64,000 bases of DNA from Vibrio plantisponsor (GTDB lineage Bacteria; Pseudomonadota; Gammaproteobacteria; Enterobacterales; Vibrionaceae). The stretch's first letter is position 1. The number at the start of each line of letters is the position of its first letter. Below, piece after piece: positions 26,300-34,492 of this stretch. The notes beneath the pieces were generated by a model. That model saw nothing but the letters and a program-made list of their open reading frames with translations, did not search any database and was not told the origin of the DNA. Where the stretch lies: the NCBI RefSeq assembly GCF_013041605.1, contig NZ_JABEQC010000001.1, forward strand, positions 248,001 through 312,000. The letters are read 5' to 3'. A program made the translations under genes and the position numbers.

Positions 26300-27355
26300 A
26301 TGGAACAATTTCAATGGCCGAACCAAGGCGCTGCACGCTTAATCTGTAAAAGCAGATGGCAGGAAACGCCGGATTGCATCAGTTTTACCTTAACCAGCGA
26401 AGAGCAAGACAAAACCTTTAGTTTTATTGCAGGGCAATTTGTGACTTTAGGGGTAGAGATTGATGGCAACACTGAGTACCGCGCGTATTCTCTCAGCTCA
26501 CTGTCAAACCAGACCGAAATGCAATTTACCGTGAAAAGGGTTGCTGGCGGTAAAGTATCGAATTATCTCAATGACCATTTACAAGTGGGTCAATCATTGC
26601 AGGTACTTCCACCCGCTGGACAATTTCACATTGAGCAGCCTCATACCGATAAGATCTTGTTGCTCAGTGCGGGTTGCGGCATAACTCCGGTTATGTCGAT
26701 GGCGAAAACACTGTTAGCAGACAGCCAAGATCGCACAGAGATACATTTCATTCATGCAGCAACCTGTGCAGAGCAGCTAATTTATCATGCTGAACTACAA
26801 CAAATGGAGCAGCTGCACCCTCGTTTCAAGCTCGACATTATGCTGGAGGATGCAACCAATACTGATTACTTGGAAGGACGTCTAACCCAAGCGGCGCTTG
26901 CCAATTACTGCCCGGATATCGCTTCTCGCACGGCATTTTTGTGTGGCCCTGTGGGCTTTATGCAAGCGATGAAAGAGAACTTAGCGGCGTTGGGCATGGA
27001 TATGACGTTGTTCTATCAAGAAAGCTTTACGCCTGCTGAATCAACGCAACCAGAGGTTGAAGACACAAAGAGTAAAGCTGCGGCATTGGCGCATGCCACC
27101 GTATTTGTGCCGTCGTTTGGTACCGAGACTAAAATCGTGACAGGAAGCCTGCTTATTGATGCGTTGGAAAGTGCCAAAGTGCCTGTCATTGCGGCTTGTC
27201 GCAGCGGTATTTGTGGCTCTTGCAAATGCAAAGTCACCAATGGTGATTTCACTCGCACCAGTAGCGAAACCTTAACGGAACAGGAAATAGCCGAAGGATT
27301 CGTACTCGCCTGCTCCTGCCAAATTCATTCCGATGTTGAAGTGTCTCTGAACTAG
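26300..27355 (+). CDS. hcr: Hcr, NADH-dependent reductase of the hybrid cluster protein
   Basis: 351 residues. The FAD-binding reductase domain has RAYSLSS (about 60) and the NAD site LLSAGCGITPVMSMAK (about 118-133). The C-terminal plant-type [2Fe-2S] domain has CRSGICGSCKCKV (C-x4-C-x2-C, about 296-308) and ACSCQIHSD. Hcr passes electrons from NADH to Hcp. I chose ATG 26300 because the upstream part of the open frame lies in the hairpin. A terminator follows, closing an hcp-hcr operon. Confidence 0.93.
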   Translation: MEQFQWPNQGAARLICKSRWQETPDCISFTLTSEEQDKTFSFIAGQFVTLGVEIDGNTEYRAYSLSSLSNQTEMQFTVKRVAGGKVSNYLNDHLQVGQSLQVLPPAGQFHIEQPHTDKILLLSAGCGITPVMSMAKTLLADSQDRTEIHFIHAATCAEQLIYHAELQQMEQLHPRFKLDIMLEDATNTDYLEGRLTQAALANYCPDIASRTAFLCGPVGFMQAMKENLAALGMDMTLFYQESFTPAESTQPEVEDTKSKAAALAHATVFVPSFGTETKIVTGSLLIDALESAKVPVIAACRSGICGSCKCKVTNGDFTRTSSETLTEQEIAEGFVLACSCQIHSDVEVSLN

Positions 27356-27385
27356 TTATCACTCAGAGCCCTAATTCCTCTGCAC

Positions 27386-27430
27386 ATGACTTTTCTCCTT
27401 GATCAGCAGGGAGAAAAGTCATTCTTTATT
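27386..27430 (+). terminator. Rho-independent terminator of hcp-hcr
   Basis: 13-bp stem ATGACTTTTCTCC / GGAGAAAAGTCAT (27386-27398 and 27410-27422), then a T-rich stretch. Confidence 0.85.
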
Positions 27431-27468
27431 TAAGACAAAAAAACTGCCTCGTGAGGGGATAGATCTTT

Positions 27469-27484
27469 ATGACAAAATTGTCAT
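27469..27484. promoter_or_regulatory. CusR/CopR-type box upstream of the DUF3316-like gene
   Basis: ATGACAAAATTGTCAT equals the published E. coli CusR core ATGACAA-N2-TTGTCAT. A -10-like TATAGAAT follows about 28 bp downstream. The reverse-complement twin is at 30584-30599. Confidence 0.8.
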
Positions 27485-27558
27485 ATTCCTGAAAGGGGAT
27501 AGTCAGAGGCGATATAGAATAATGCAGTCATTGAAAACAAATCGTAAAGGTAAACAAC

Positions 27559-27936
27559 ATGAAAGCAATTAAAACCGCCCTTTTTGTTACAGCATTAACA
27601 ATGACTAGCGCTTCAGCATTCGCACAACCACTTTTCCTCGGAGGGAACTATATCTCTCGTGAGGAGGTAAGAACGGTGTCTGTCGCACCAGCAACCTCTA
27701 CTGAGCAGGCTTATCAGGAGGCTCTGTCAGAACTCAACGCTCTTAAACAAATGCCAGCAAATAAACTGAATAAAACGCTGAATCTCTCCCGTTTTGATAC
27801 TAGTTCGAATAACACTCATCTAAAAGAAGGTGGATACATCACAGTGCAAGAACGAATGAACGAAACAGGTCAGCTCGAATACGTAGGCAGAGTGAACGTA
27901 AAAGTGCATTACGCAGAGCGTGATAGCAATAACTAA
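27559..27936 (+). CDS. Small periplasmic DUF3316-like protein in a copper-type regulon
   Basis: 125 residues with a signal peptide cleaved after AFA (about residue 22). The mature protein of about 100 residues has TEQAYQEALSEL (helix) and ends with strand-like repeats YITVQERMNETG and YVGRVNVKVHYAE, the DUF3316 look seen in vibrios. There are no Cys or His-rich metal motifs, so direct metal binding is not evident. Its promoter carries a perfect CusR box and a terminator separates it from cusR. It is probably a response gene of that two-component system. Confidence 0.7.
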   Translation: MKAIKTALFVTALTMTSASAFAQPLFLGGNYISREEVRTVSVAPATSTEQAYQEALSELNALKQMPANKLNKTLNLSRFDTSSNNTHLKEGGYITVQERMNETGQLEYVGRVNVKVHYAERDSNN

Positions 27937-27953
27937 ACAACGTCGCGCAATAG

Positions 27954-27989
27954 AAAAGAGTATGACGCTATTTGCTCATGCTCTTTTTT
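27954..27989 (+). terminator. Rho-independent terminator/attenuator before cusR
   Basis: Stem AAAAGAG..ATGA / TCAT..CTCTTTT (27954-27965 and 27976-27987, one mismatch) ending in TTTTTT. It lies between the DUF3316-like gene and cusR, so expression of the regulator pair may depend on read-through or on its own promoter. Confidence 0.75.
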
Positions 27990-28025
27990 CGATCTTGTAC
28001 CACCCAACAAAATAGGTGATTACGC

Positions 28026-28718
28026 TTGAAATTATTAATAGTTGAAGATGAACGCAAAGCTGGAGAGTACCTGCAAAAAGGGCTAATTGAATCGGGATAC
28101 ATTGTGGATTTAGTGCACAACGGTGTTGACGGACTTTACCAAGCAACAAGTGAAGAGTACGACCTAATTCTGCTCGATATCATGCTACCTAAACTGGACG
28201 GCTGGCAGGTTCTTAATACTCTACGTAACAGTGAAATTTATACGCCCGTTATCATGCTCACAGCCAAAGAGCAGGTTGAAGACCGTGTACGTGGTTTTGA
28301 ATTGGGCGCGAATGATTACGTAGTAAAACCTTATGCATTTGCTGAACTACTGGCGAGAATCCAAAATGTATTCCGTCATCATGTAAGCTCTCCCTCGACC
28401 AACACCTCCCAAACGCTCCGTGTGGCAGATCTAGAACTCGACATGGTGAAAAGAGTCGCCACGCGCTCAGGGTATTCAATGTCGCTAACAGCGAAAGAAT
28501 TTACGCTGCTCGAACTGTTGATGCGAAAACAAGGTCAGGTACTGTCACGCACAACCATTGCCTCACTTGTCTGGGATATGAATTTCGACAGTGACACTAA
28601 TGTTATCGATGTTGCTATCAAACGTCTGCGGAATAAAGTAGACAAGCCATTTGACAGGCCACTTATTCACACCGTCCGAGGCATGGGCTACAAACTGGAA
28701 GATGCTGATAATGCTTAA
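28026..28718 (+). CDS. cusR: Response regulator of the OmpR/PhoB family, CusR-like
   Basis: 230 residues. The receiver domain has the acidic pair VEDE (7-10), phospho-acceptor Asp in LLDIMLP (about 51), the Thr/Ser LTA (about 79) and Lys in VVKPYAF (about 101). The winged-helix DNA-binding domain is in the C-terminal half ([13 protein letters not shown], then [14 protein letters not shown]). It begins with a TTG codon. It overlaps the kinase start by 8 bp. CusR is preferred because two perfect CusR boxes flank the system. Confidence 0.87.
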   Translation: MKLLIVEDERKAGEYLQKGLIESGYIVDLVHNGVDGLYQATSEEYDLILLDIMLPKLDGWQVLNTLRNSEIYTPVIMLTAKEQVEDRVRGFELGANDYVVKPYAFAELLARIQNVFRHHVSSPSTNTSQTLRVADLELDMVKRVATRSGYSMSLTAKEFTLLELLMRKQGQVLSRTTIASLVWDMNFDSDTNVIDVAIKRLRNKVDKPFDRPLIHTVRGMGYKLEDADNA

Positions 28719-30078
28719 ACTGTCACAACCTTTTTCGATGAGAAATAAGCTTGTATTGATGTTTATCGGCACAACTTTAGTGACTTATTTTTCATTCGCA
28801 TTGGTACTGCAATACGCAATAGAGCGTCATTTCTATAATCAAGATTTCAGCTATGTCTCCAGTAAATTCAATGCTATCGACAGAGAAATTAATCAGTCCC
28901 CACAAGCCCTATTCGAACAATCGAATAACAGCCCTCTTCTGATGTGGGTGTTTGAAAATGAAAATATCATTTATCAAAATTCGAATTTGACCCTCCCGAA
29001 AACACAGCCTCTCATCCCGAATTCACCACAAGCCTATAACCCAAGCAATGCCATCGAATGGGATGAAGACTCCCTCGCGCTTCGTGCATTTGCGTTCAAT
29101 ACGGGCAATTATTTAGTCGTGCTTGGATTGAGTATTAATCATCATCTTGTGTTTTTAGACAAACTGAACTGGATTCTTTTTTGGTCACTCGGTTTTACTT
29201 TTCTCATTTCATCCGCATTTAGCAGCCTGATCGTGCATCGAGGCCTTAAGCCTATCGCGATACTCAATGAACATATTCAACAAGTCTCTCCAGAACAGTT
29301 GGATATTCGTATTAAGCTAGAATCACTGCCGAGTGAACTGCGAGGTCTGGCAAACACACATAATGCGATGTTAGACAGGCTACAAATGGGGTTCAGACGA
29401 TTAAGTGAGCTCTCTTCAGATATTGCTCATGAATTGAAAACGCCACTAACGAATATTACGACGCAAAACCAAGTCATTCTTGGTGCATGTCGCACGCCGA
29501 AAGAATATCAAGAGGCCATTGCTTCCACTCTGGAAGAGCTAAATCGAATCACAAAAACCATCAACGACCTGCTTTACATCGCTAAGGCCGAGAACAAATT
29601 GATTCATCGTAATGATGAAGTGCTTGATGCGGGAAAAGAACTCTCCCATCTGATTGACTACTACGAAATATTGGCTGACGACGCCTCAGTTAAGCTAGTG
29701 AACTCAGGAGAAGGGAGACTCTACATGGATAAAAACATGTTTGAGCGAGCAATGGGCAACTTACTTTCTAATGCGATTAGACACGCCTATGTTGAATCGA
29801 CCATACAAGTTCAAGTGCAAGAACTCGACGAGCAGATAACGATCTCTGTGGTTAACCAAGGCGACACTATCCCTGAGGAAAACATCGCGTATCTTTTCGA
29901 CCGTTTTTACAGAATAGATAAATCTCGCCAGCATGTCGGGAGTGTCGGTGCGGGGTTAGGACTATCAATCACTCAATCGATTGTCCAAGCCTATAATGGT
30001 GCCATCAGTGTGACATCGAAAGACCAGCATACTGAGTTCACAATAACCTTGCCTTGCGCAAGATCTTTGGACCAATAG
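28711..30078 (+). CDS. cusS: Membrane sensor histidine kinase, CusS-like
   Basis: 455 residues. There are two membrane helices (about 13-35 and 150-172) with a periplasmic sensor of about 115 residues between. Then come a HAMP region, a HisKA H-box ([14 protein letters not shown], His near 235) and an HATPase domain with N-box [10 protein letters not shown] and G-boxes including GAGLGLSI. The family is the heavy-metal sensor kinase group (CusS/CopS). I see no obvious metal-ligand cluster in the periplasmic part. The ATG at 28711 overlaps the end of cusR. Confidence 0.87.
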   Translation: MLKLSQPFSMRNKLVLMFIGTTLVTYFSFALVLQYAIERHFYNQDFSYVSSKFNAIDREINQSPQALFEQSNNSPLLMWVFENENIIYQNSNLTLPKTQPLIPNSPQAYNPSNAIEWDEDSLALRAFAFNTGNYLVVLGLSINHHLVFLDKLNWILFWSLGFTFLISSAFSSLIVHRGLKPIAILNEHIQQVSPEQLDIRIKLESLPSELRGLANTHNAMLDRLQMGFRRLSELSSDIAHELKTPLTNITTQNQVILGACRTPKEYQEAIASTLEELNRITKTINDLLYIAKAENKLIHRNDEVLDAGKELSHLIDYYEILADDASVKLVNSGEGRLYMDKNMFERAMGNLLSNAIRHAYVESTIQVQVQELDEQITISVVNQGDTIPEENIAYLFDRFYRIDKSRQHVGSVGAGLGLSITQSIVQAYNGAISVTSKDQHTEFTITLPCARSLDQ

Positions 30079-30100
30079 GCTCTACTCAAGGAAACCTTAA

Positions 30101-30132
30101 GGCATGAATGGTAACGCCATTCATGCCCTTTT
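30101..30132 (+). terminator. Rho-independent terminator of cusRS
   Basis: Stem GGCATGAATGG / CCATTCATGCC (30101-30111 and 30117-30127), 5-nt loop, then CTTTT. Confidence 0.85.
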
Positions 30133-30164
30133 ACCTGATAACAGAATATTTGTGCTTCTACAAA

Positions 30165-30506
30165 TCAGGCATTAAACGACCTGCTACTGTCAGTTTTTAG
30201 CTCTGATTTTTCTCGTTGAATAGTATTTTGCTCACTGTTGTTAAGCTCACTCTCACTATCGGAGCCTTTATCTTTTGAACAATCTGACATCATGAACTTC
30301 ATCATCAGTCCATGCACAAGCAAACATAAAATCAGAGGAATTAATGCTGAACCCATCAAGGCAAAACTAAACACATCCGTCGAATCGGAATAACTCAAGA
30401 AAACGACACCCAACATCACTAATACGCATACCAGCATCATCCAACCATGCCCTTTATGCCCTCCATGATTTGAATGGCGAGGGTTGCTTTTGTTTTTAAC
30501 CGTCAT
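30165..30506 (-). CDS. Small His-rich membrane protein, DUF2933-like, copper regulon
   Basis: 113 residues. A His/Gly-rich N-terminus (HSNHGGHKGHGW, residues 11-22) is followed by two hydrophobic helices (about 23-40 and 48-72) and a polar, Ser/Glu/Lys tail. The pattern is that of DUF2933 proteins found with copper resistance genes. The promoter region has the second CusR box (30584-30599), about 80 bp before the ATG, so copper-responsive control is likely. The His cluster could bind Cu or Ag. Confidence 0.68.
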   Translation of the reverse strand: MTVKNKSNPRHSNHGGHKGHGWMMLVCVLVMLGVVFLSYSDSTDVFSFALMGSALIPLILCLLVHGLMMKFMMSDCSKDKGSDSESELNNSEQNTIQREKSELKTDSSRSFNA

Positions 30507-30583
30507 AACTTTTTCCTGCCCATAGTCTTTTTAACTGACACTCATCTTATACTTCTGTTTCTGTCAGTAACTGGGCAGTGATG

Positions 30584-30599
30584 ATGACAATTTTGTCAT
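30584..30599. promoter_or_regulatory. CusR/CopR-type box upstream of the DUF2933-like gene
   Basis: ATGACAATTTTGTCAT is the exact reverse complement of the box at 27469-27484, and both match ATGACAA-N2-TTGTCAT. Confidence 0.8.
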
Positions 30600-30702
30600 G
30601 TTCATCTTTAGAGGCTCAAAAACTTAGTTCTAGAACCCCAAAGGAATTCAGAACTTGATGATTGGTTAATCTGGATACAAATCACAGCTGTGATAAACGA
30701 GG

Positions 30703-31182
30703 TTAATTCTCTCGATGAACCCAAACAACATCTTCATCCGGTGTCGGAATTTCAAACCAAGACCAGAATAAATCCAACATCTCCGGCGTCATTTCGTAAG
30801 ACTTACCTTGCAACTCCGAGTTACGGGCGGTCGCTCTTTGTTTACATACCTCAAAGGGAACATCCAAATAGTGCATTTCGTTCTCAACCCCTAGGCTCGA
30901 TGCCCACTCGATAAAGCTACTGCGATCAGTTTTACGCCAAAAACCGAAATCGAAAATCACGGGTACACCAAGCGAAAATAGCTGCATCGCGGAGCTCTTA
31001 AATAATTCCTTCAGTGTCGCTAAGCGACGATCAAAGACTTCCCGCTCCATATGTTCGCCGTATAGAGGAATCATCCATTCATCAATTGAAAAGCGAAAGG
31101 CACCATGAACTTCAGCAAGCTGTTTGGAATAAGTGGTCTTGCCTGCTCCAATGAAGCCGCATACAAAATAGATTTTGCTCAT
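30703..31182 (-). CDS. P-loop NTPase / small-molecule kinase-like protein (paralogue of 16094-16588)
   Basis: 159 residues. Walker A CGFIGAGKTTYSK is at 8-20, SIDEW near 33 and IFDFGFW near 76. Arg residues in RATARNSE form a lid and the ending is FEIPTPDED. Several positions line up with the other P-loop protein of the window (S-x-DEW, DF, WxSxxG-x-E-x-E, YLD, FExPxxDE). The family resembles AAA_33/zeta-toxin-like kinases. The substrate is unknown and there is no antitoxin-like neighbour. Confidence 0.72.
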   Translation of the reverse strand: MSKIYFVCGFIGAGKTTYSKQLAEVHGAFRFSIDEWMIPLYGEHMEREVFDRRLATLKELFKSSAMQLFSLGVPVIFDFGFWRKTDRSSFIEWASSLGVENEMHYLDVPFEVCKQRATARNSELQGKSYEMTPEMLDLFWSWFEIPTPDEDVVWVHREN

Positions 31183-31209
31183 AATTTCTCTTTAGTTCAG
31201 TACGGCAAG

Positions 31210-31554
31210 TTATGCTAAATCTCGCCATATCCAGTTCGAATGAATAGCACTTCCGGGTCCATAGCGGCGTTGTTTCATCTCCAAAACAGCCCAACACTCT
31301 TTTATTTCCAGCTCGATATCGTAGGTAATTTTATAGAATTTATAAACAAAATCAGGGTCTTGATATTCAGAACTAAAAGGACAACGTGAGCGTTTTATCA
31401 AATCAATACCAACGATGCTTCCGCCAATCGAACGAATTTTGTTATTGATGACAGCCATTCTTTCGCGTTCAGACTCTTTGGAAACTCTCATCAAGAGCCA
31501 TACGGATACCCCGCCAGCGATGAAGGTAAGCAAGAAAGCGAGTTGTAAGCTCAT
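31210..31554 (-). CDS. Small membrane-anchored protein of unknown function
   Basis: 114 residues from ATG 31554. One N-terminal membrane helix (about 4-22) is followed by a soluble part with charged residues (SKESERERMAVINNKI) and an aromatic, Cys-containing C-terminal half. I do not recognise the family. The open frame begins at 31578, but the internal Met at 31554 places the hydrophobic segment at the very N-terminus. Confidence 0.55.
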   Translation of the reverse strand: MSLQLAFLLTFIAGGVSVWLLMRVSKESERERMAVINNKIRSIGGSIVGIDLIKRSRCPFSSEYQDPDFVYKFYKITYDIELEIKECWAVLEMKQRRYGPGSAIHSNWIWRDLA

Positions 31555-31690
31555 ACTAGAACCCCAGATTATGTGCACCCGAATGTAAGTATAGGCGCGG
31601 TTCTAGAGCAAAAAGTCCACTTACGTAACACAATAAGCGGATTTGCAGCGTTTAGCGCTTTACATCTCTAAGATGTAGTACTGTATTCCA

Positions 31691-32893
31691 CTAGACTGCG
31701 CTGAAAGCTAACTCTGCCCCTCTGTTCAAACGCATCATTATCAATACCGCTAAGATCATGACGACAGCCGCGATAAAAAATCCTAGTTGAGTCACACCAA
31801 AGTGGCTCAAAAACGCAATCGCTACGTAGCTAATGCTTTGTGCTAGGGTCGCAAACATTTGCAAGCCACCATCCGCTCGGCCACGTTGGTGAATGCTGAT
31901 ACTGTGATGCATCCAGTTTGTCCGAGCGATTCTATTTAATGCGTTAAAAGTGCCAAAGAAAAAGGTGAATATCAGTAATACTAGCGGTGTCGGTGACATG
32001 CTCATTCCAACAAGCATGAGCGCAGCCAGACCCATTGCGCCAATCATGATTCCCTGATGAGAGCCCAGCCCTAACAGTCTGCCAACCATCAAACCCGTGA
32101 TTAACGATCCCATACCAAACGCGATGTTATACCCAGCAAACCAGTCGCCAGAGATACCCGTTTCAGCAAACCAAATCGGCACCAGCTTAGTCAGGAAGGT
32201 CAGAATGGGGTAACTCAACGCAGAGAGCATTAAAAAGGCGTAAAAATGGGGTCTTTGAGTAAAAATGTCTCGGCTCTCTTTCATTTGTCCAACAAACGAC
32301 ACAGAACTAGACTGTCGCAATTGTCGGCGATAAGGCGTCAATATGTAGCTAATACTCGCGATAGCAGATGCTATTGCCGCGAATACAGAAAACTCCAGCA
32401 TTCCCCACATTTCGAGTAATACAACGCCTAATGCACCAGAACCTAACGTCGTTCCCTGCATAATCACTTCCTGTTTGCCGGAAATGACCGCATATTCATG
32501 CTGATGGAAATTTTCCTGAGTAAACGCATTATTGGTTGCCCAAGCTAGATTACTGGACGCCCAAAACACCAACTGCGCAGCCGCAAGTAGCCAATGCGAC
32601 TCGTATCCAGCCCCATAAAACACCGCAACAAAGGCAGCCGTCCCTGCTTGCACAAACTGTACGACTACCAGTAACTGCTTTCTCGAATGTCGGTCAATCA
32701 AGGTGGAAAAAATCGGTGTTAGGAAAAACGAAACTGCCGTACATGCCAACGCCACTATCGCGACGAATGCCCCCATGTTGGGAGTTGACAGCATGGCCCA
32801 AGGTAACGCCATCATAAACAGCCCTGACGATACACCATCAAAGAAGCGCCCTGTTAGATAAGCGTTGGCACGCGTTTTTTCTGTTGCTTCCAT
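31691..32893 (-). CDS. MFS transporter, probably SoxR-controlled
   Basis: A 400-residue membrane protein with about twelve hydrophobic segments. It has an MFS-like loop (FSTLIDRHSRKQLLV, about 63-77) and RGRADGGLQMFA in the second half. The overall shape suggests a drug or siderophore exporter. The gene is divergent from soxR and the shared 115-bp region holds a near-perfect sox box. It may therefore export redox-cycling compounds. The substrate is inferred, not shown. Confidence 0.83.
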   Translation of the reverse strand: MEATEKTRANAYLTGRFFDGVSSGLFMMALPWAMLSTPNMGAFVAIVALACTAVSFFLTPIFSTLIDRHSRKQLLVVVQFVQAGTAAFVAVFYGAGYESHWLLAAAQLVFWASSNLAWATNNAFTQENFHQHEYAVISGKQEVIMQGTTLGSGALGVVLLEMWGMLEFSVFAAIASAIASISYILTPYRRQLRQSSSVSFVGQMKESRDIFTQRPHFYAFLMLSALSYPILTFLTKLVPIWFAETGISGDWFAGYNIAFGMGSLITGLMVGRLLGLGSHQGIMIGAMGLAALMLVGMSMSPTPLVLLIFTFFFGTFNALNRIARTNWMHHSISIHQRGRADGGLQMFATLAQSISYVAIAFLSHFGVTQLGFFIAAVVMILAVLIMMRLNRGAELAFSAV

Positions 32894-32934
32894 ATTTCTA
32901 TTCCATCTGCTATTAATTTGCAGTCAGGCTAATA

Positions 32935-32952
32935 CCTCAAGTTAACTTTAGG
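32935..32952. promoter_or_regulatory. SoxR box between the MFS gene and soxR
   Basis: CCTCAAGTTAACTTTAGG differs from the E. coli palindrome CCTCAAGTTAACTTGAGG at one base. Confidence 0.85.
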
Positions 32953-33009
32953 TAAAGCGTTATTTGCCTATAATTTAGATAAATAGCGAGAGCAAATGGA
33001 GAGTTATAT

Positions 33010-33474
33010 ATGGAAATGACTGTCGGTGAAGTGGCTAAACGATCTGGAGTAAATGTTTCCACTCTGCACTTCTACGAACAAAAAGGGCTGATCTTCAGTT
33101 GGCGTAATCAAGGTAACCAACGCCGATATCATAGAAATGTTCTGCGAAGAATCGCCGTGATTAAAGCGGCGCAGATGGTCGGACTGACGTTAGAAGAGAT
33201 CTCTGCCTCATTGGCAGATTTGCCGAAGCATCAGGCACCCAGCCGTCAACAGTGGGAGCAAATGGCTTCGAGTTGGAGTGCGATGCTCGAGCACCGTATT
33301 CAACAGTTACAAGCGTTGAAAAACGATCTTGGTGGCTGCATTGGTTGCGGTTGTTTGTCGATGGAGCCGTGCGTCATTTACAACCCGCAGGATATTCGAG
33401 CAGAAATCTTTGAAGACAAAACTCGCCTGACCAATCCTGAAGAGTGGTCTGGTGAAGTAGAGACACCAAACTGA
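33010..33474 (+). CDS. soxR: SoxR, redox-sensing MerR-family activator
   Basis: 154 residues. The MerR-type winged helix-turn-helix at the start (TVGEVAKRSGVNVSTLHFYE, residues 4-23) is followed by the dimerisation helix. The [2Fe-2S] motif CIGCGCLS-x3-C (about 114-125) is the hallmark of SoxR. It senses redox-cycling compounds through oxidation of the cluster. GGAGAG precedes the ATG. No soxS is visible, so direct control of the divergent MFS gene is likely, as in non-enteric bacteria. Confidence 0.94.
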   Translation: MEMTVGEVAKRSGVNVSTLHFYEQKGLIFSWRNQGNQRRYHRNVLRRIAVIKAAQMVGLTLEEISASLADLPKHQAPSRQQWEQMASSWSAMLEHRIQQLQALKNDLGGCIGCGCLSMEPCVIYNPQDIRAEIFEDKTRLTNPEEWSGEVETPN

Positions 33475-33481
33475 TAGCGAT

Positions 33482-34387
33482 TTATTCATCAAGGGGTGGA
33501 TGATTGTTCATCCATTCTTCAATGGTTAAATAGGCCTTGCCGCCACTTTGGACAAATGGGCTGGATTTATCGACATTGACCAACGCATCGTCAGCGACGT
33601 TTGCCATCGTGAACCATTTGGGTTCTGTTGTGAGATAGACAAATCGGCTGCTACCCGCTCCAGGAAGATAATTTGCATCCGCAAAATCCCCTTTCGGAAC
33701 AGAGCTGGTCGACGTTGGATAGTAATCAACACCAATACTCATCAGCAGTTCGGCATCCGCATCGGCACTATCAAGCCAGGCTTGGGTGCGTACAAATACA
33801 CCAAGCACATTATTCCCATCGAAAGCGACTTTACTGCTTCCACCATGCAAGATATCCGGATGCTGAAACTCGTAATAGCCAGAACTGTCATCAGGTAGCG
33901 CACTGCCCAGCCAAGTCACAATATCGGAGTCGTAATATGATGCCCAAGTGGTTGGCGTAACAGTCAATTGCTCCCATTTAGCATGGCTGACATCACTGCC
34001 TTTCAACAACCAAATTTCAAAATCGCTGTAATAGACCTTCACGTTTTGGTCGACATTAGTGTTAGATTCAAAAACCGTAAACCAGCCAGTCAGCGCATTC
34101 CAAGAATCGGCTGTTTTTAAGCTGTCATCAAGGATGGAATTTGCCCACCAGCTTGGCGCTGCATCCCCTCTAGGTAGCCCTTGAGTAATATGTCCCGTTT
34201 TCGACCAACTGGCATCTGCAGAAGCGTTTAACAAGGTAGCTTGGTTCGCTTTAGTCATGCTATCCACAACATCCGTTGCAAAGGCGGAAGTTATCTCGGA
34301 AGTATTTGTATCTGGAGAGTCTGACTCTTCGCCACCACAGGCTGAAAGCAACAGCGATAAAGCCAGAGCTGGGATAATTTTTTGCAT
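33482..34387 (-). CDS. Secreted lipoprotein of unknown function
   Basis: 301 residues. The signal peptide ends in lipobox LSAC with Cys17, followed by GGEESDSPDTNTSE, a flexible acidic linker. The mature part is rich in Trp, Tyr, Asp and Ser (for example GDAAPSWWANS and SYYDSDIVTW) and looks like a beta-rich domain. I do not recognise a family. It is convergent with soxR (stop codons 8 bp apart). Confidence 0.72.
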   Translation of the reverse strand: MQKIIPALALSLLLSACGGEESDSPDTNTSEITSAFATDVVDSMTKANQATLLNASADASWSKTGHITQGLPRGDAAPSWWANSILDDSLKTADSWNALTGWFTVFESNTNVDQNVKVYYSDFEIWLLKGSDVSHAKWEQLTVTPTTWASYYDSDIVTWLGSALPDDSSGYYEFQHPDILHGGSSKVAFDGNNVLGVFVRTQAWLDSADADAELLMSIGVDYYPTSTSSVPKGDFADANYLPGAGSSRFVYLTTEPKWFTMANVADDALVNVDKSSPFVQSGGKAYLTIEEWMNNHPPLDE

Positions 34388-34492
34388 GAGAAAGCAGTAA
34401 CTTATAGGTGAGGAAATACACCGCTAGATTACCACTAACAAAACAGTAAACTCTAATGTATGTAGGCTGATTAAGCCAATGCTGACAAACGA

